DNA of 21,131 nucleotides from an uncultured Blautia sp. (GTDB taxonomy: Bacteria; Bacillota; Clostridia; Lachnospirales; Lachnospiraceae). The translations under genes were made by a program, and so were the position numbers. Location: positions 1-21,131 of the forward strand of contig CAKROE010000038.1 in NCBI GenBank assembly GCA_934371915.1, read 5' to 3'. The notes beneath the pieces are model-generated. The model did not search any database. It was not told the origin of the DNA and saw only the letters and a list, made by a program, of their open reading frames with translations. Below are positions 1-6,770 of the stretch, one piece after another; within the stretch, counting starts at the first letter, position 1, and every line of letters begins with the position of its first letter.

Positions 1-891
1 GTGCGAGAACATCAAGTGAGTCACGATCGCTTTTTCCAGTCATGGGCTTTAATGGGAGGACGGTGGAATGCGCTTGAGTACGAACGTTTGCAGCAAGTCG
101 TCAACTTTCAGCGTCGCTATCCAGTCCTACTCAAGATTGTCAACCGAATGGGGCGCACGGCCGATGCCTTGGGCAAGAAGAATATCGGACACACGACAGG
201 CGCAGCTGAGCGAATGGAACACGCCTCTCACAGTGACATTACAGGTATTAGCATGGGGCGTGACTTAAACGCCCTCTTGCCTCACGAATGGGCTATCTAT
301 TCCGACCCCAATATGGAGGACCTCTTCTTACAACGATACGTTACCAGTCGTCTCCAAACGTTTGGCTACGAAAGTCACGCGATGAATGCCGCGCGCAATC
401 TGCATAAGAAGCCCGCCCGTCCTCTAGGTCCTATGATCGTATGTGTCGACCTTTCGGGCAGTATGATGGGCGAACCTTGTCAAGTGGCGCTTTCGTTGAT
501 GATGCAACTGTGCGAATTGTGTATGCAAAAGCACAGACGTTGTTTCTTAATCGCCTTTTCAGTGGCTGCACAGCCTATCGACGTGTTGACAGATCGCACA
601 CAATTATTGCAGTTCTTTAATCGCAAGGCGAGTGGCAGCACAGATGCGCACCACATGATGAACACGATGTTTCAGCTCTTAAAGTCGAACGCCCAATACG
701 CTGGTGCAGACGTGCTATGGGTGACGGATTTTCGCATTCCATTGCCTGAACGAGAATATTTCATCGAAATGGAGCGCCTGCAGCAAGACGGCACGCGCTT
801 CTACGGCCTTCAATTAGGCATAGCCGAAAATCGTTGGGCCTCTCACTTCGACGAACTCTTCAAGATAGAAGACGTGAAGATGTTAGCCTAA
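1..891 (+). CDS. VWA-domain protein, ViaA/CoxE-like, C-terminal part
   Basis: The frame is open from the first base, so the GTG at position 1 need not be the real start and the N-terminus probably lies outside the window. The last 296 residues contain a von Willebrand factor A fold. Its metal-binding (MIDAS) signature DLSGS is at residues 150-154 after hydrophobic strand MIVCV, with a conserved Thr in GSTDAH near 213 and an Asp in WVTDF near 242. In ViaA-like proteins a helical N-terminal half precedes a C-terminal VWA domain, and the gene usually sits next to a MoxR/RavA AAA+ ATPase; that partner, if present, would be upstream of the window. The product should be a cytosolic metal-binding partner of such an ATPase. 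GC is clearly higher than in the following genes, so this looks like host backbone. The VWA call is firm; the ViaA subfamily is likely. Confidence 0.85.
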   Translation: MREHQVSHDRFFQSWALMGGRWNALEYERLQQVVNFQRRYPVLLKIVNRMGRTADALGKKNIGHTTGAAERMEHASHSDITGISMGRDLNALLPHEWAIYSDPNMEDLFLQRYVTSRLQTFGYESHAMNAARNLHKKPARPLGPMIVCVDLSGSMMGEPCQVALSLMMQLCELCMQKHRRCFLIAFSVAAQPIDVLTDRTQLLQFFNRKASGSTDAHHMMNTMFQLLKSNAQYAGADVLWVTDFRIPLPEREYFIEMERLQQDGTRFYGLQLGIAENRWASHFDELFKIEDVKMLA

Positions 892-956
892 ATACGCGAG
901 TTCGGGATAAGAAGCGCAAAAATAAATAGGGCAAACGAGCAAAAAAGTTCGTTGTG

Positions 957-1144
957 TAAAAAGTTTCCGCAGCATAATTTTTTATGGCATTGCGGTGGGC
1001 GGGGTACGATGAAATGTACATTATTTGGTGAATATTTGTATTTTTCTTTCGTCTTTCTTGCATCAAGTATTAAAATATCGTACATTTGGAGCGTTCATTT
1101 TATTAACTTTAAAAGTTGCGCCCGACACGGATTAGGGAAAGGAA
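957..1144 (+). repeat. Direct repeat copy 1: promoter and leader cassette
   Basis: These 188 bases run from the segment AAAGTTTCCGCAGCAT to the base before the start codon of the 208-aa exported protein. A copy of equal length lies at 1954-2141 directly before the next gene. Long blocks are identical, including TACATTTGGA, CGTTCATTTTATTAACT and GTTGCGCCCGACACGGATTA. Conservation is strongest from the -7 element to the ribosome-binding site. The segment serves as promoter and 5' leader. I see no coding sequence in 892-1144. A small inverted repeat (934-940 with 947-953) lacks a T-tract and is not a good terminator. Confidence 0.85.
1058..1088 (+). promoter_or_regulatory. Bacteroidota-type promoter upstream of the 208-aa exported protein
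   Basis: The -7 element TACATTTG (1081-1088) fits the Bacteroidota consensus TAnnTTTG exactly. A TTG at 1058-1060 lies 20 bases upstream, matching the -33 element. The same pair with the same 20-base spacing recurs before the next gene. Transcription should begin near 1095, giving a leader of about 50 bases. No start site has been mapped; the support is motif, spacing and repetition. Confidence 0.7.
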
Positions 1145-1771
1145 ATGAAAAAATATTTTGCACATAGTGTTATGCTTATTTTTTGTTTTATAGTCAGCAT
1201 ATTAGCAGGATTCTCACAAAATAGTGCTACAATAAAATTTGAATATGAAAACGCGTTTAAGCGTTCATATGGCTCAAATAAAGCATATATAGTACTATCT
1301 CGAGTTAATCCGAATACGTCCTATAACTCATTTGACGTTGTTACCATTAGTAGTAAAGTAACAACTACATCAACTAGATACAAAAACAAGAAGAAAATAC
1401 CTGTTATTTTGCAGCAAATCTCTGAGATTGATTGTGACACTTTAGAAATCTGTCATCAACGTTATATAAAAAACAGTGAGATTAAAATTGAAAAGATTCC
1501 TACATACTACATAATAGGTAAAGGACGATTAATCAAGAAGTTTTCACCAAACAAGAACTCTGATCCTAACGTAGAAGATTTTGGGACATGTTATGACACA
1601 AAATGGTCTAGAAAATATATGAGGCAGGAAATCACTAAGGAGTTTTTTGAATATCTTTTAAATAGATGTCCAAAAAAATTTGTTAAAGTAGAACGTAATT
1701 CAAGTGATGTTCATAACTTAGACAAAGATAATGAACCTAGTGTAATCAGTCGTATTCTATTAGGAATCTAA
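1145..1771 (+). CDS. Exported protein of unknown function
   Basis: This is a 208-aa protein that I do not recognise. Residues 1-25 are a good signal peptide: MKKYF, a hydrophobic stretch rich in Ile, Leu and Phe, and a likely cleavage after GFSQ or nearby. There is no lipobox Cys. The mature part is Lys/Asn/Tyr-rich, has four Cys (C95, C103, C149, C175 by approximate count) and shows no motif I can name. The start is supported by GGAAAGGAA just upstream, by the signal peptide and by the repeated promoter cassette. The gene is single, with its own promoter and its own terminator at 1802-1847. It is strongly AT-rich compared with the VWA gene before it. An exported or periplasmic location is likely; the role is unknown. 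Confidence 0.7.
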   Translation: MKKYFAHSVMLIFCFIVSILAGFSQNSATIKFEYENAFKRSYGSNKAYIVLSRVNPNTSYNSFDVVTISSKVTTTSTRYKNKKKIPVILQQISEIDCDTLEICHQRYIKNSEIKIEKIPTYYIIGKGRLIKKFSPNKNSDPNVEDFGTCYDTKWSRKYMRQEITKEFFEYLLNRCPKKFVKVERNSSDVHNLDKDNEPSVISRILLGI

Positions 1772-1801
1772 GCCACCCTTTTGGGCGACTACTTTCTTTC
1801 A

Positions 1802-1847
1802 GCCGCCATGCACACAGGCTCTCTTGCTATGCGTATGGCGGCTTTTT
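1802..1847 (+). terminator. Rho-independent-type terminator of the first cassette
   Basis: GCCGCCAT (1802-1809) pairs with ATGGCGGC (1835-1842), extendable by two inner pairs, and TTTTT follows directly. It begins 30 bases after the stop codon of the 208-aa exported protein. The arm sequence, the loop segment CTCTCTTGCTATGCGT and the preceding CTTTCTTTCAG recur at the terminator of the next gene, so the terminator is part of the repeated cassette. Confidence 0.85.
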
Positions 1848-1874
1848 AGTGGACTTTTTCTTTTCTCATGGCTA

Positions 1875-1922
1875 CATTACCATCCTTTGATATTGTCCAA
1901 ATAGGGTGATGTTGGCACCTTG
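1875..1922 (+). repeat. Post-terminator repeat, copy 1
   Basis: This 48-base segment, from CATTACC to CCTTG, resembles 3625-3672 over its full length without gaps. About three quarters of the bases match by eye, including TTTGATA, GTCCA and TTGG. It lies between the first terminator and the second promoter cassette. Short open frames cross it on the minus strand in both copies, but no plausible protein is preserved. It may be a relic of an ancestral sequence carried with the cassettes. Confidence 0.55.
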
Positions 1923-1953
1923 AATGCTTTCGATACGCTATATATTGGCTGTG

Positions 1954-2141
1954 AAAAGTTTCCGCAGCATGATTTTTATGGCGTTTCGGTTGGTGGAGTA
2001 CAATGAAATGTATATTTTTGGGTAAATATTTGTATTTTTCTTGCGTTTTTGTTGTATTTAGTGTTAAAAAGTCGTACATTTGGAACGTTCATTTTATTAA
2101 CTATTAAAAGTTGCGCCCGACACGGATTAAGGGATAAAAGT
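1954..2141 (+). repeat. Direct repeat copy 2: promoter and leader cassette
   Basis: This is the second 188-base copy of the promoter/leader cassette at 957-1144, ending at the base before the start codon of the DUF1573 gene. Most differences lie in the upstream part; the -7 element and the leader block GTTGCGCCCGACACGGATTA are unchanged. Equal length and matched position relative to the start codon indicate duplication of an expression cassette rather than chance similarity. Confidence 0.85.
2052..2082 (+). promoter_or_regulatory. Bacteroidota-type promoter upstream of the DUF1573 gene
   Basis: A TTG (2052-2054) lies 20 bases upstream of TACATTTG (2075-2082), the same arrangement as at 1058-1088. 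Expected transcription start is near 2089, which leaves a leader of about 50 bases containing the conserved GCGCCCGACACGG block. The two exported-protein genes should therefore be expressed together, though from separate promoters. Confidence 0.7.
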
Positions 2142-3329
2142 ATGTTTAAGTTATTAAAAATATGGCTATGTATTTTAGCTTTCAATTGTGTTTCTAACAA
2201 TTGTATTGCTCAAATAAAGATTAACTCTGCATATTCCATTGATTTTGGTAAAGTCCTGATAACGGGAGAAGCTATTGAAAAGGAAATTGAATACGAAAAT
2301 ATTGGTTCTGAAGCAATATCTATTGTTGATATTCACGCAAGTGCTGGTACTGTATCTGCGGACTTTTCAAAAAAAACTTTGATGCCTAAAGAGAAGGCAG
2401 TGTTTACTATAAAACTTAAATCTGGTTATGGTGTTACTATTGGTAAACATCGTGTTATGCTTACTATAATGACCTCAGATAAGCAGTTTAAAAGGCTCCA
2501 AGTTCTCTATAATATGTCCGATGAAATTGCTCCTAGGGAAAAAAGAGGAGATATCTATCTTACATACGTAAATGGGAAATATGGAATAGAAAATTTAAAT
2601 GGTAAAAAGATTATAGAGAATAAGTACAAAACTATAGTAATAATGCATGATTATTACTGCTGTAGGACTGCTAATAACTATGAAGTATTAGACAAAAATG
2701 GAAAGCTATGCTATTCATTTATTGCTGATAGTTTTAGTTTTATTCCAGAAGGTAATTTTATGATTAGAGAAAAAGGTGAGTATGATGCCATATACGGTCT
2801 TGACGGAAAGTGCATAGAACCCTTTAGTAAGAAACTTCACATAAAACAATCTCGTATTACTAATGACGCTTATTTTGGTAAATATCTCAAAGCAAATACG
2901 GATGATAACTTCGGAGTTATCATAAATTGTAAAGGGAAAGAAGTCTTTCGATTTAAATACCCACAAATTAGAGGGGTAGAAATAGAAAAAGATTTTACTC
3001 CATTCTATATAGATGGACGTTTCTTTGTCGTAATTGATGGTTGTAATTTTGCCCGATTTAAAGATTTATTTGTTTTAAATATCTTTATAGATATTACAGG
3101 AAAAGTTGCGCAAACTTTACTTTCTGCTGGATATGTACATATAAATCCCTTCACGCGCAAATTATCTACATATTGCTACCTTGAAAAGGGAAAACCTAAA
3201 CAATATAATCTTAGTACTTTTTCTTTAGAAAAGTTCTATGAAGATGAAAAGAATCTATACGTGAAACAAGAATATACGGCATTGGATATAGGTGCTTTAC
3301 AGAAAAGCAGCAATCCATTATTAAAGTAA
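2142..3329 (+). CDS. Exported DUF1573-like protein with WG-like repeats
   Basis: This 395-aa protein starts at ATG 2142. I chose it over an upstream in-frame ATG at 2049 because the upstream one lies inside the promoter repeat, whereas 2142 follows GGGATAAAAGT and begins a signal peptide (residues 1-24, ending NCIAQ). Residues about 28-125 look like the Ig-like DUF1573 domain of Bacteroidota exported proteins (IDFGKV, then KEIEYENIGSEAI, then MPKEKAVFTI). The usual CGC motif of that domain is replaced by SAG (residues 68-70). Residues about 136-330 contain degenerate WG-type repeats (GKYGIENLNGKKIIENKY and DNFGVIINCKGKEVFRF), which normally form beta-rich surface structures. It has its own promoter and a terminator at 3376-3421. 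A periplasmic or cell-surface binding role is plausible; no enzyme motif is visible. Confidence 0.75.
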   Translation: MFKLLKIWLCILAFNCVSNNCIAQIKINSAYSIDFGKVLITGEAIEKEIEYENIGSEAISIVDIHASAGTVSADFSKKTLMPKEKAVFTIKLKSGYGVTIGKHRVMLTIMTSDKQFKRLQVLYNMSDEIAPREKRGDIYLTYVNGKYGIENLNGKKIIENKYKTIVIMHDYYCCRTANNYEVLDKNGKLCYSFIADSFSFIPEGNFMIREKGEYDAIYGLDGKCIEPFSKKLHIKQSRITNDAYFGKYLKANTDDNFGVIINCKGKEVFRFKYPQIRGVEIEKDFTPFYIDGRFFVVIDGCNFARFKDLFVLNIFIDITGKVAQTLLSAGYVHINPFTRKLSTYCYLEKGKPKQYNLSTFSLEKFYEDEKNLYVKQEYTALDIGALQKSSNPLLK

Positions 3330-3375
3330 TTTTTTGACTACACAAAGCCCTCCCTTTCGGGTACTCCTTTCTTTC

Positions 3376-3421
3376 AGCCGCCTACTCTATTGCTCTCTTG
3401 CTATGCGTTGGGCGGCTTTTT
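3376..3421 (+). terminator. Rho-independent-type terminator of the second cassette
   Basis: AGCCGCC (3376-3382) pairs with GGCGGCT (3411-3417) and is followed by a T-tract. It lies 46 bases after the stop codon of the DUF1573 gene. The preceding CTTTCTTTCAG and the loop segment CTCTCTTGCTATGCGT match the terminator at 1802-1847. Confidence 0.82.
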
Positions 3422-3906
3422 CTTTGGCTTGGCACGCGCTTCGAGAGCACTCGACTCAGCAGCAGTTTCGGGTGGCTACATTTCGGTGGTGGGCGCAGCA
3501 GGCTTATTCTCCATCCCGTGACACAGCAGAAGCAATTACCCGAGATGTTCTTTTTGCCCTGTGCGCTTTGTAGGAAGGGATAACGCATGGGCTTAGGTTG
3601 GGCTTTTACAGTAAACACGACTCTCATTACCGCCTTTTGATACGGTCCAGATGAGGTGGTATTGGTATCTTGCCACTCGTAATAAGGATAAGTTTTCGCT
3701 TTCCCCTATTTTCTTAGATTTTACCGCTGAACGATATATTACCACCGGTAGCAGAACTTGTATACGATGTCGGGCATGTTCTCAGCTGGCTCTTGGGCGA
3801 TAGCACCTTCTTCTTCGCTTGCCCCGATTGTTACGCAGCGCACCACCTTCGCGTTTATATTCAAGTATTGCGGTCCGCTAAAACTCAAAAAGAACATAGA
3901 AATCCT
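3422..3906 (+). other. Gene-free region of higher GC
   Basis: I see no supportable gene here. Open frames of 60-80 codons exist on both strands but show no family features, no ribosome-binding site and odd composition. The stretch is GC-richer than the genes on either side and includes the second post-terminator repeat. It could be the remains of a decayed gene or a degenerate mobile-element flank. Confidence 0.5.
3625..3672 (+). repeat. Post-terminator repeat, copy 2
   Basis: This 48-base segment is the partner of 1875-1922. In the first cassette the repeat begins about 28 bases after the terminator T-tract. Here about 200 GC-richer bases lie between terminator and repeat, as if sequence had been inserted or lost between copies. 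Confidence 0.55.
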
Positions 3907-3947
3907 ATCCGCAATGCCCATAAATAGGTGTTGCGGATGATTTTTTT
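3907..3947 (+). terminator. Strong hairpin with T-tract, terminator-like
   Basis: ATCCGCAATGCC (3907-3918) pairs with GGTGTTGCGGAT (3927-3938), twelve pairs of which two are G-T, around an 8-base loop. GA and seven T follow. It reads as a plus-strand terminator, yet no plus-strand gene is visible between 3422 and 3906. It may terminate a lost gene, or insulate the IS remnant at 3963 from upstream transcription. Confidence 0.6.
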
Positions 3948-3962
3948 GAAAAAGTAAGCCCC

Positions 3963-4941
3963 TTAGTCAAATAAAGAAGGTTCTGGAGGACCTTCCTTTG
4001 CCTCTTCAAGCATCTTCCCCCAATCTTTTTCTGGTTCTTCAAGAAAAGTATAGCAGTTCACATAGTACATGAGCATAATTCTTACCATTGTTGCCAGTCC
4101 AGAAAAACTCAATGAGCGTTTAATGCGTTTCTGTATGATCATTAAAAGCAGATTTGCAATAAAAGTAACCCAAATCTGGATTTTTATGGCATTGGGCTCT
4201 CTCCGTAGAAATATCTTCTAAGAAAATTCTGCTTCTGTTGCTTGAAAAGAAGCTCTATCTCCCACCTTTTGCGGTATATGGTGATAATTTCTTCGGAAAG
4301 CATGTCCATATCGTTAGTAAGTAGCGATATCAATTTGGGCTTTTTCTTCTTGAGGTCAACATATGTGATAATCCTTGCCTTGTGCTTAATTTCTCCTGTT
4401 CCCTTTATATGCTTTGTCTTTCTTGCATAAGTCCATTTTGATCCATATACATTGTGTCTGAGAATGTATTATAGACAAGATTCTTCTTCATCTTTGTGAC
4501 ATATATGTTGGAAAACAATGATATGGTGGTTGAATCTATGATTTGCAGGCGATTAAGTCAGGATGGCACCTGGCGTTTTCAACTGTCCGAGGAAAGTTCG
4601 TCTTTGTAACGTGCATATAAACTGCGGTATGTGCTTTCAAACACGGTTTCTGGTCTACGGGCATTGGTATCAGACAATGTGCTGCGTCTTGGCATCATGT
4701 TTATGCCCAGATGTGTCAGTTTACGAGCTACTGGGAACATGGAATCGATTATCTCACGAAGAGAATCGAATCTTTTAATGACTGCATAGAGCATGACAAC
4801 AAGATGTTGGTAAGCATCAAAGTGCTTTACATAACGTTCTCCTTTCTTTTCACGACTGAATTTGAGAAATTCATGCTTGTCAAGCAAACTAATCAGTTGA
4901 CCATACATCGGCTGTCCGTTAAAATGTGTACCTTTGTTCAT
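3963..4941 (-). pseudogene. Decayed IS4-family transposase (DUF4372 type)
   Basis: Read on the minus strand, the gene begins at ATG 4941-4939 (MNKGTHFNGQP) and keeps the DUF4372-like N-terminus typical of this IS4 subgroup (QHLVVMLYAV, LRE, THLGIN, RRSTLSD). At about 4579 an in-frame TGA interrupts it, followed by a compensating +1/-1 pair. IDSTTISLFSN, carrying the first catalytic Asp (codon 4534-4536), then joins directly to YVTKMKKN near 4505. The stretch between them, which should carry the second catalytic Asp, is missing. A further frameshift follows, then the C-terminal IYRKRWEIELLFKQ motif with the catalytic Glu, and the normal end EPSLFD before stop 3965-3963. With a deletion, a stop and frameshifts it cannot be active. 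I could not identify terminal inverted repeats with confidence. It ends only 150 bases before the long operon. Confidence 0.85.
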
Positions 4942-5080
4942 AGTTACTGGAATTATATTTTGCAAAGACCAAGCTACCGTTTCAAAATGGTGCACAAACA
5001 AAGCGCAACCAGGACTTGAAATTAATACTGATAGCGAAAAACTTAGATGTTGACATTCGGGAACTAATAGTTCGAACCAA

Positions 5081-5091
5081 AAAGGAATAAT
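5081..5091 (+). promoter_or_regulatory. Ribosome-binding site of the first operon gene; no convincing promoter nearby
   Basis: AAAGGA (5081-5086) lies a few bases before ATG 5092, a better site than most in this operon. In 4942-5091 I find no clear TTTG/TAnnTTTG pair. TTGACA (5050-5055) with TAATAGTTCG (5065-5074) and a weak TTTG/TATATTTTG pair (4933-4962) are the only candidates, and neither fits the consensus spacing. Confidence 0.4.
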
Positions 5092-5451
5092 ATGACAGGA
5101 TTAAGTGATAAAGCATTTGCTACAATGGCTGTTTGCGAAGAAACTAAGAGACCATTCGGTATAACCGTGGACTATATTGGTCCTCGGCATTATAAATTTT
5201 TATGGGCTTTCAAAATAGATAAGGATAAAGCTCATAGAGAAGGTTACGATGAACACACTGTAACAGGTAGCGTTGAACTTGATTCTGAGTACCCAGGATG
5301 TCCTTACTGTGGAAGCAAGCAATTCTATATCTGCGGATGTGGTAAAATCATTTGCTATCACGGTGAAAGAGTTGTAACATGTCCTGCTTGTGGTCAACGA
5401 GGAGAAATAACGACTGTAAGTGAAATAAATATTAAAGGTGGTGGTTACTAA
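5092..5451 (+). CDS. Stand-alone TerY-C-like zinc-binding protein
   Basis: This 119-aa protein has a Cys-rich C-terminal half: C70 and C73 (CPYC), C81 and C83 (CGC), C88 with H90, and C97 and C100 (CPAC). That order fits the TerY-C metal-binding domain usually found at the C-terminus of TerY VWA proteins, and should bind two zinc ions. The first 60 residues (FATMAVCEETKRPFGITVDY) resemble the stretch preceding the zinc knuckles in that family. Here it is encoded separately, while the TerY protein two genes downstream lacks it, so the two probably form one functional unit. It is the first gene of the operon, 23 bases before the kinase. It is cytosolic, with no signal peptide. The domain name is from recall of the pattern and needs a profile search; zinc binding itself is well supported. 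Confidence 0.72.
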   Translation: MTGLSDKAFATMAVCEETKRPFGITVDYIGPRHYKFLWAFKIDKDKAHREGYDEHTVTGSVELDSEYPGCPYCGSKQFYICGCGKIICYHGERVVTCPACGQRGEITTVSEINIKGGGY

Positions 5452-5474
5452 CCCACACCAACTTATAAAAATAA

Positions 5475-6758
5475 ATGACAGAATTAAGCAAGAACTCAAT
5501 TGTTTCTTTGGTTGGTGGTGGAACAGCTACCATTGTCAAGGAATTAGGACGAGGTGGACAAGGTATTGTCTATCTTGTGGAAGTTTGTGGCGAAAAGAAA
5601 GCCTTAAAATGGTATTTAAATGCTCCTGATGATAAATTTTACCGTAATTTGGAACACAACATCGCTTCAGGTGCTCCTTCTGATGCTTTCTTATGGCCAG
5701 AATATCTGACTGAAAAGCAACAAGGAAGTTATGGGTACATCATGAAACTACGTCCGCAGAACTATTACGAGTTTGGTAATTTCTTGTTAGCAAAGGTTTC
5801 TTTCAAGTCGTTTACAGCTATGCTGTCAGCAGCTATGAGAATTTGTGATGGCTTTATGATGCTCCACCGTTTTGGTTATAGTTATCAAGACCTAAACGAT
5901 GGCAACTTTTTCATTGACCCACAAACAGGTGATGTCCTTATTTGTGACAATGACAACGTAATGCCTCAAGGTGAAAAATCTGGTATTATGGGTAAGGCAA
6001 GATATATGGCACCAGAAATCGTTGCAGGCGGTATACCTGACAAATATAGCGATAGGTTCTCCCTCTCTGTTATTTTGTTTATGCTATTCTATGCAAATCA
6101 TCCTTTCGAAGGTGCAAAAGTTGTTGCTTGTCCATGTATGACCGAATCATTCGAGAAAAGATTTTATGGTAGTGAGGCACTATTTATCTACGATCCAACA
6201 GATAAGTCTAACTTGCCAGTAAGAGGTATACATCAAAATGTCATAAGAAGATGGCCTGCGTTTCCCAAAATGCTTCGTGATACATTCATTGAAGAATTCA
6301 GCAAAGAAAAGTTGCAAAATCCAAGTTCTCGTATGATTGAGCAAAACTGGAAGAAAATCATTTCTACGATTAGAGATAGTCTTGTTGTGTGTCACCACTG
6401 TGCAGAAGAAACTTTTGTAAATATCTCTAATACAACAGACAAGTGCATGAATTGTGGTAAAGACGTTGATTTGTCAAAGCGACTTGTTATCAAGAATCGT
6501 TCACTTCCTCTGATAAATAAGACATTTATATACGTTGATGAGGACAATACTCCAGATGGTGTAGTTACAACTGATAGTAATGGTTTTATGCTTATCAAAA
6601 ATGTTTCTACTGAAACATGGACTGTAGAGACACCAAGTGGAAAAATCAAGACCGTTGCTCCGAATGAAATACTTCCTGTGAAAGAAGGATTAAAAATAAC
6701 ATTCCGTGTTCACACTGTGCCATACAAGGCAGAGATTAAAGTTATGTCGAACAATTAA
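5475..6758 (+). CDS. Ser/Thr protein kinase of the TerY-associated group, with zinc ribbon
   Basis: This is a 427-aa eukaryotic-like protein kinase. The glycine-rich loop is GRGGQG (25-30), the ATP-anchoring Lys is K45 in ALKWY, the catalytic loop is YQDLNDGN (137-144) with D139 and N144, the metal-binding DFG site reads DND (158-160), and MAPE (178-181) closes the activation segment. HRD is replaced by YQD, as often seen in this bacterial subgroup. A zinc ribbon follows (C306, C309, C324, C327), then a beta-rich C-terminal domain of about 90 residues. There is no membrane segment, unlike many PknB-type kinases, so it is cytosolic. It should phosphorylate Ser/Thr on partner proteins, with TerY and downstream operon products as candidates, opposed by the PP2C two genes on. 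All catalytic residues are present, so it is probably active. Confidence 0.9.
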   Translation: MTELSKNSIVSLVGGGTATIVKELGRGGQGIVYLVEVCGEKKALKWYLNAPDDKFYRNLEHNIASGAPSDAFLWPEYLTEKQQGSYGYIMKLRPQNYYEFGNFLLAKVSFKSFTAMLSAAMRICDGFMMLHRFGYSYQDLNDGNFFIDPQTGDVLICDNDNVMPQGEKSGIMGKARYMAPEIVAGGIPDKYSDRFSLSVILFMLFYANHPFEGAKVVACPCMTESFEKRFYGSEALFIYDPTDKSNLPVRGIHQNVIRRWPAFPKMLRDTFIEEFSKEKLQNPSSRMIEQNWKKIISTIRDSLVVCHHCAEETFVNISNTTDKCMNCGKDVDLSKRLVIKNRSLPLINKTFIYVDEDNTPDGVVTTDSNGFMLIKNVSTETWTVETPSGKIKTVAPNEILPVKEGLKITFRVHTVPYKAEIKVMSNN

Positions 6759-6770
6759 AATTTGAATAAT

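Noticed and set aside
1..891. The ViaA-like VWA protein as part of the TerY system because both have VWA domains
   Set aside because: It is separated by two cassettes and an IS remnant, has host-like composition, and belongs to a different VWA subfamily.
934..953. Inverted repeat AACGAGC / GTTCGTT after the VWA gene as a terminator
   Set aside because: Short stem with one G-T pair and no T-tract on either strand.
3382..3627. An 81-codon open frame on the minus strand, and overlapping plus-strand frames at 3334-3583
   Set aside because: They run across the terminator hairpin and the repeat, have unlikely composition, no ribosome-binding site and no family features.
3739..3940. Open frames of 60 codons on both strands
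   Set aside because: No recognisable domain. The minus-strand frame starts inside the terminator-like hairpin. It could be a gene relic but cannot be supported.
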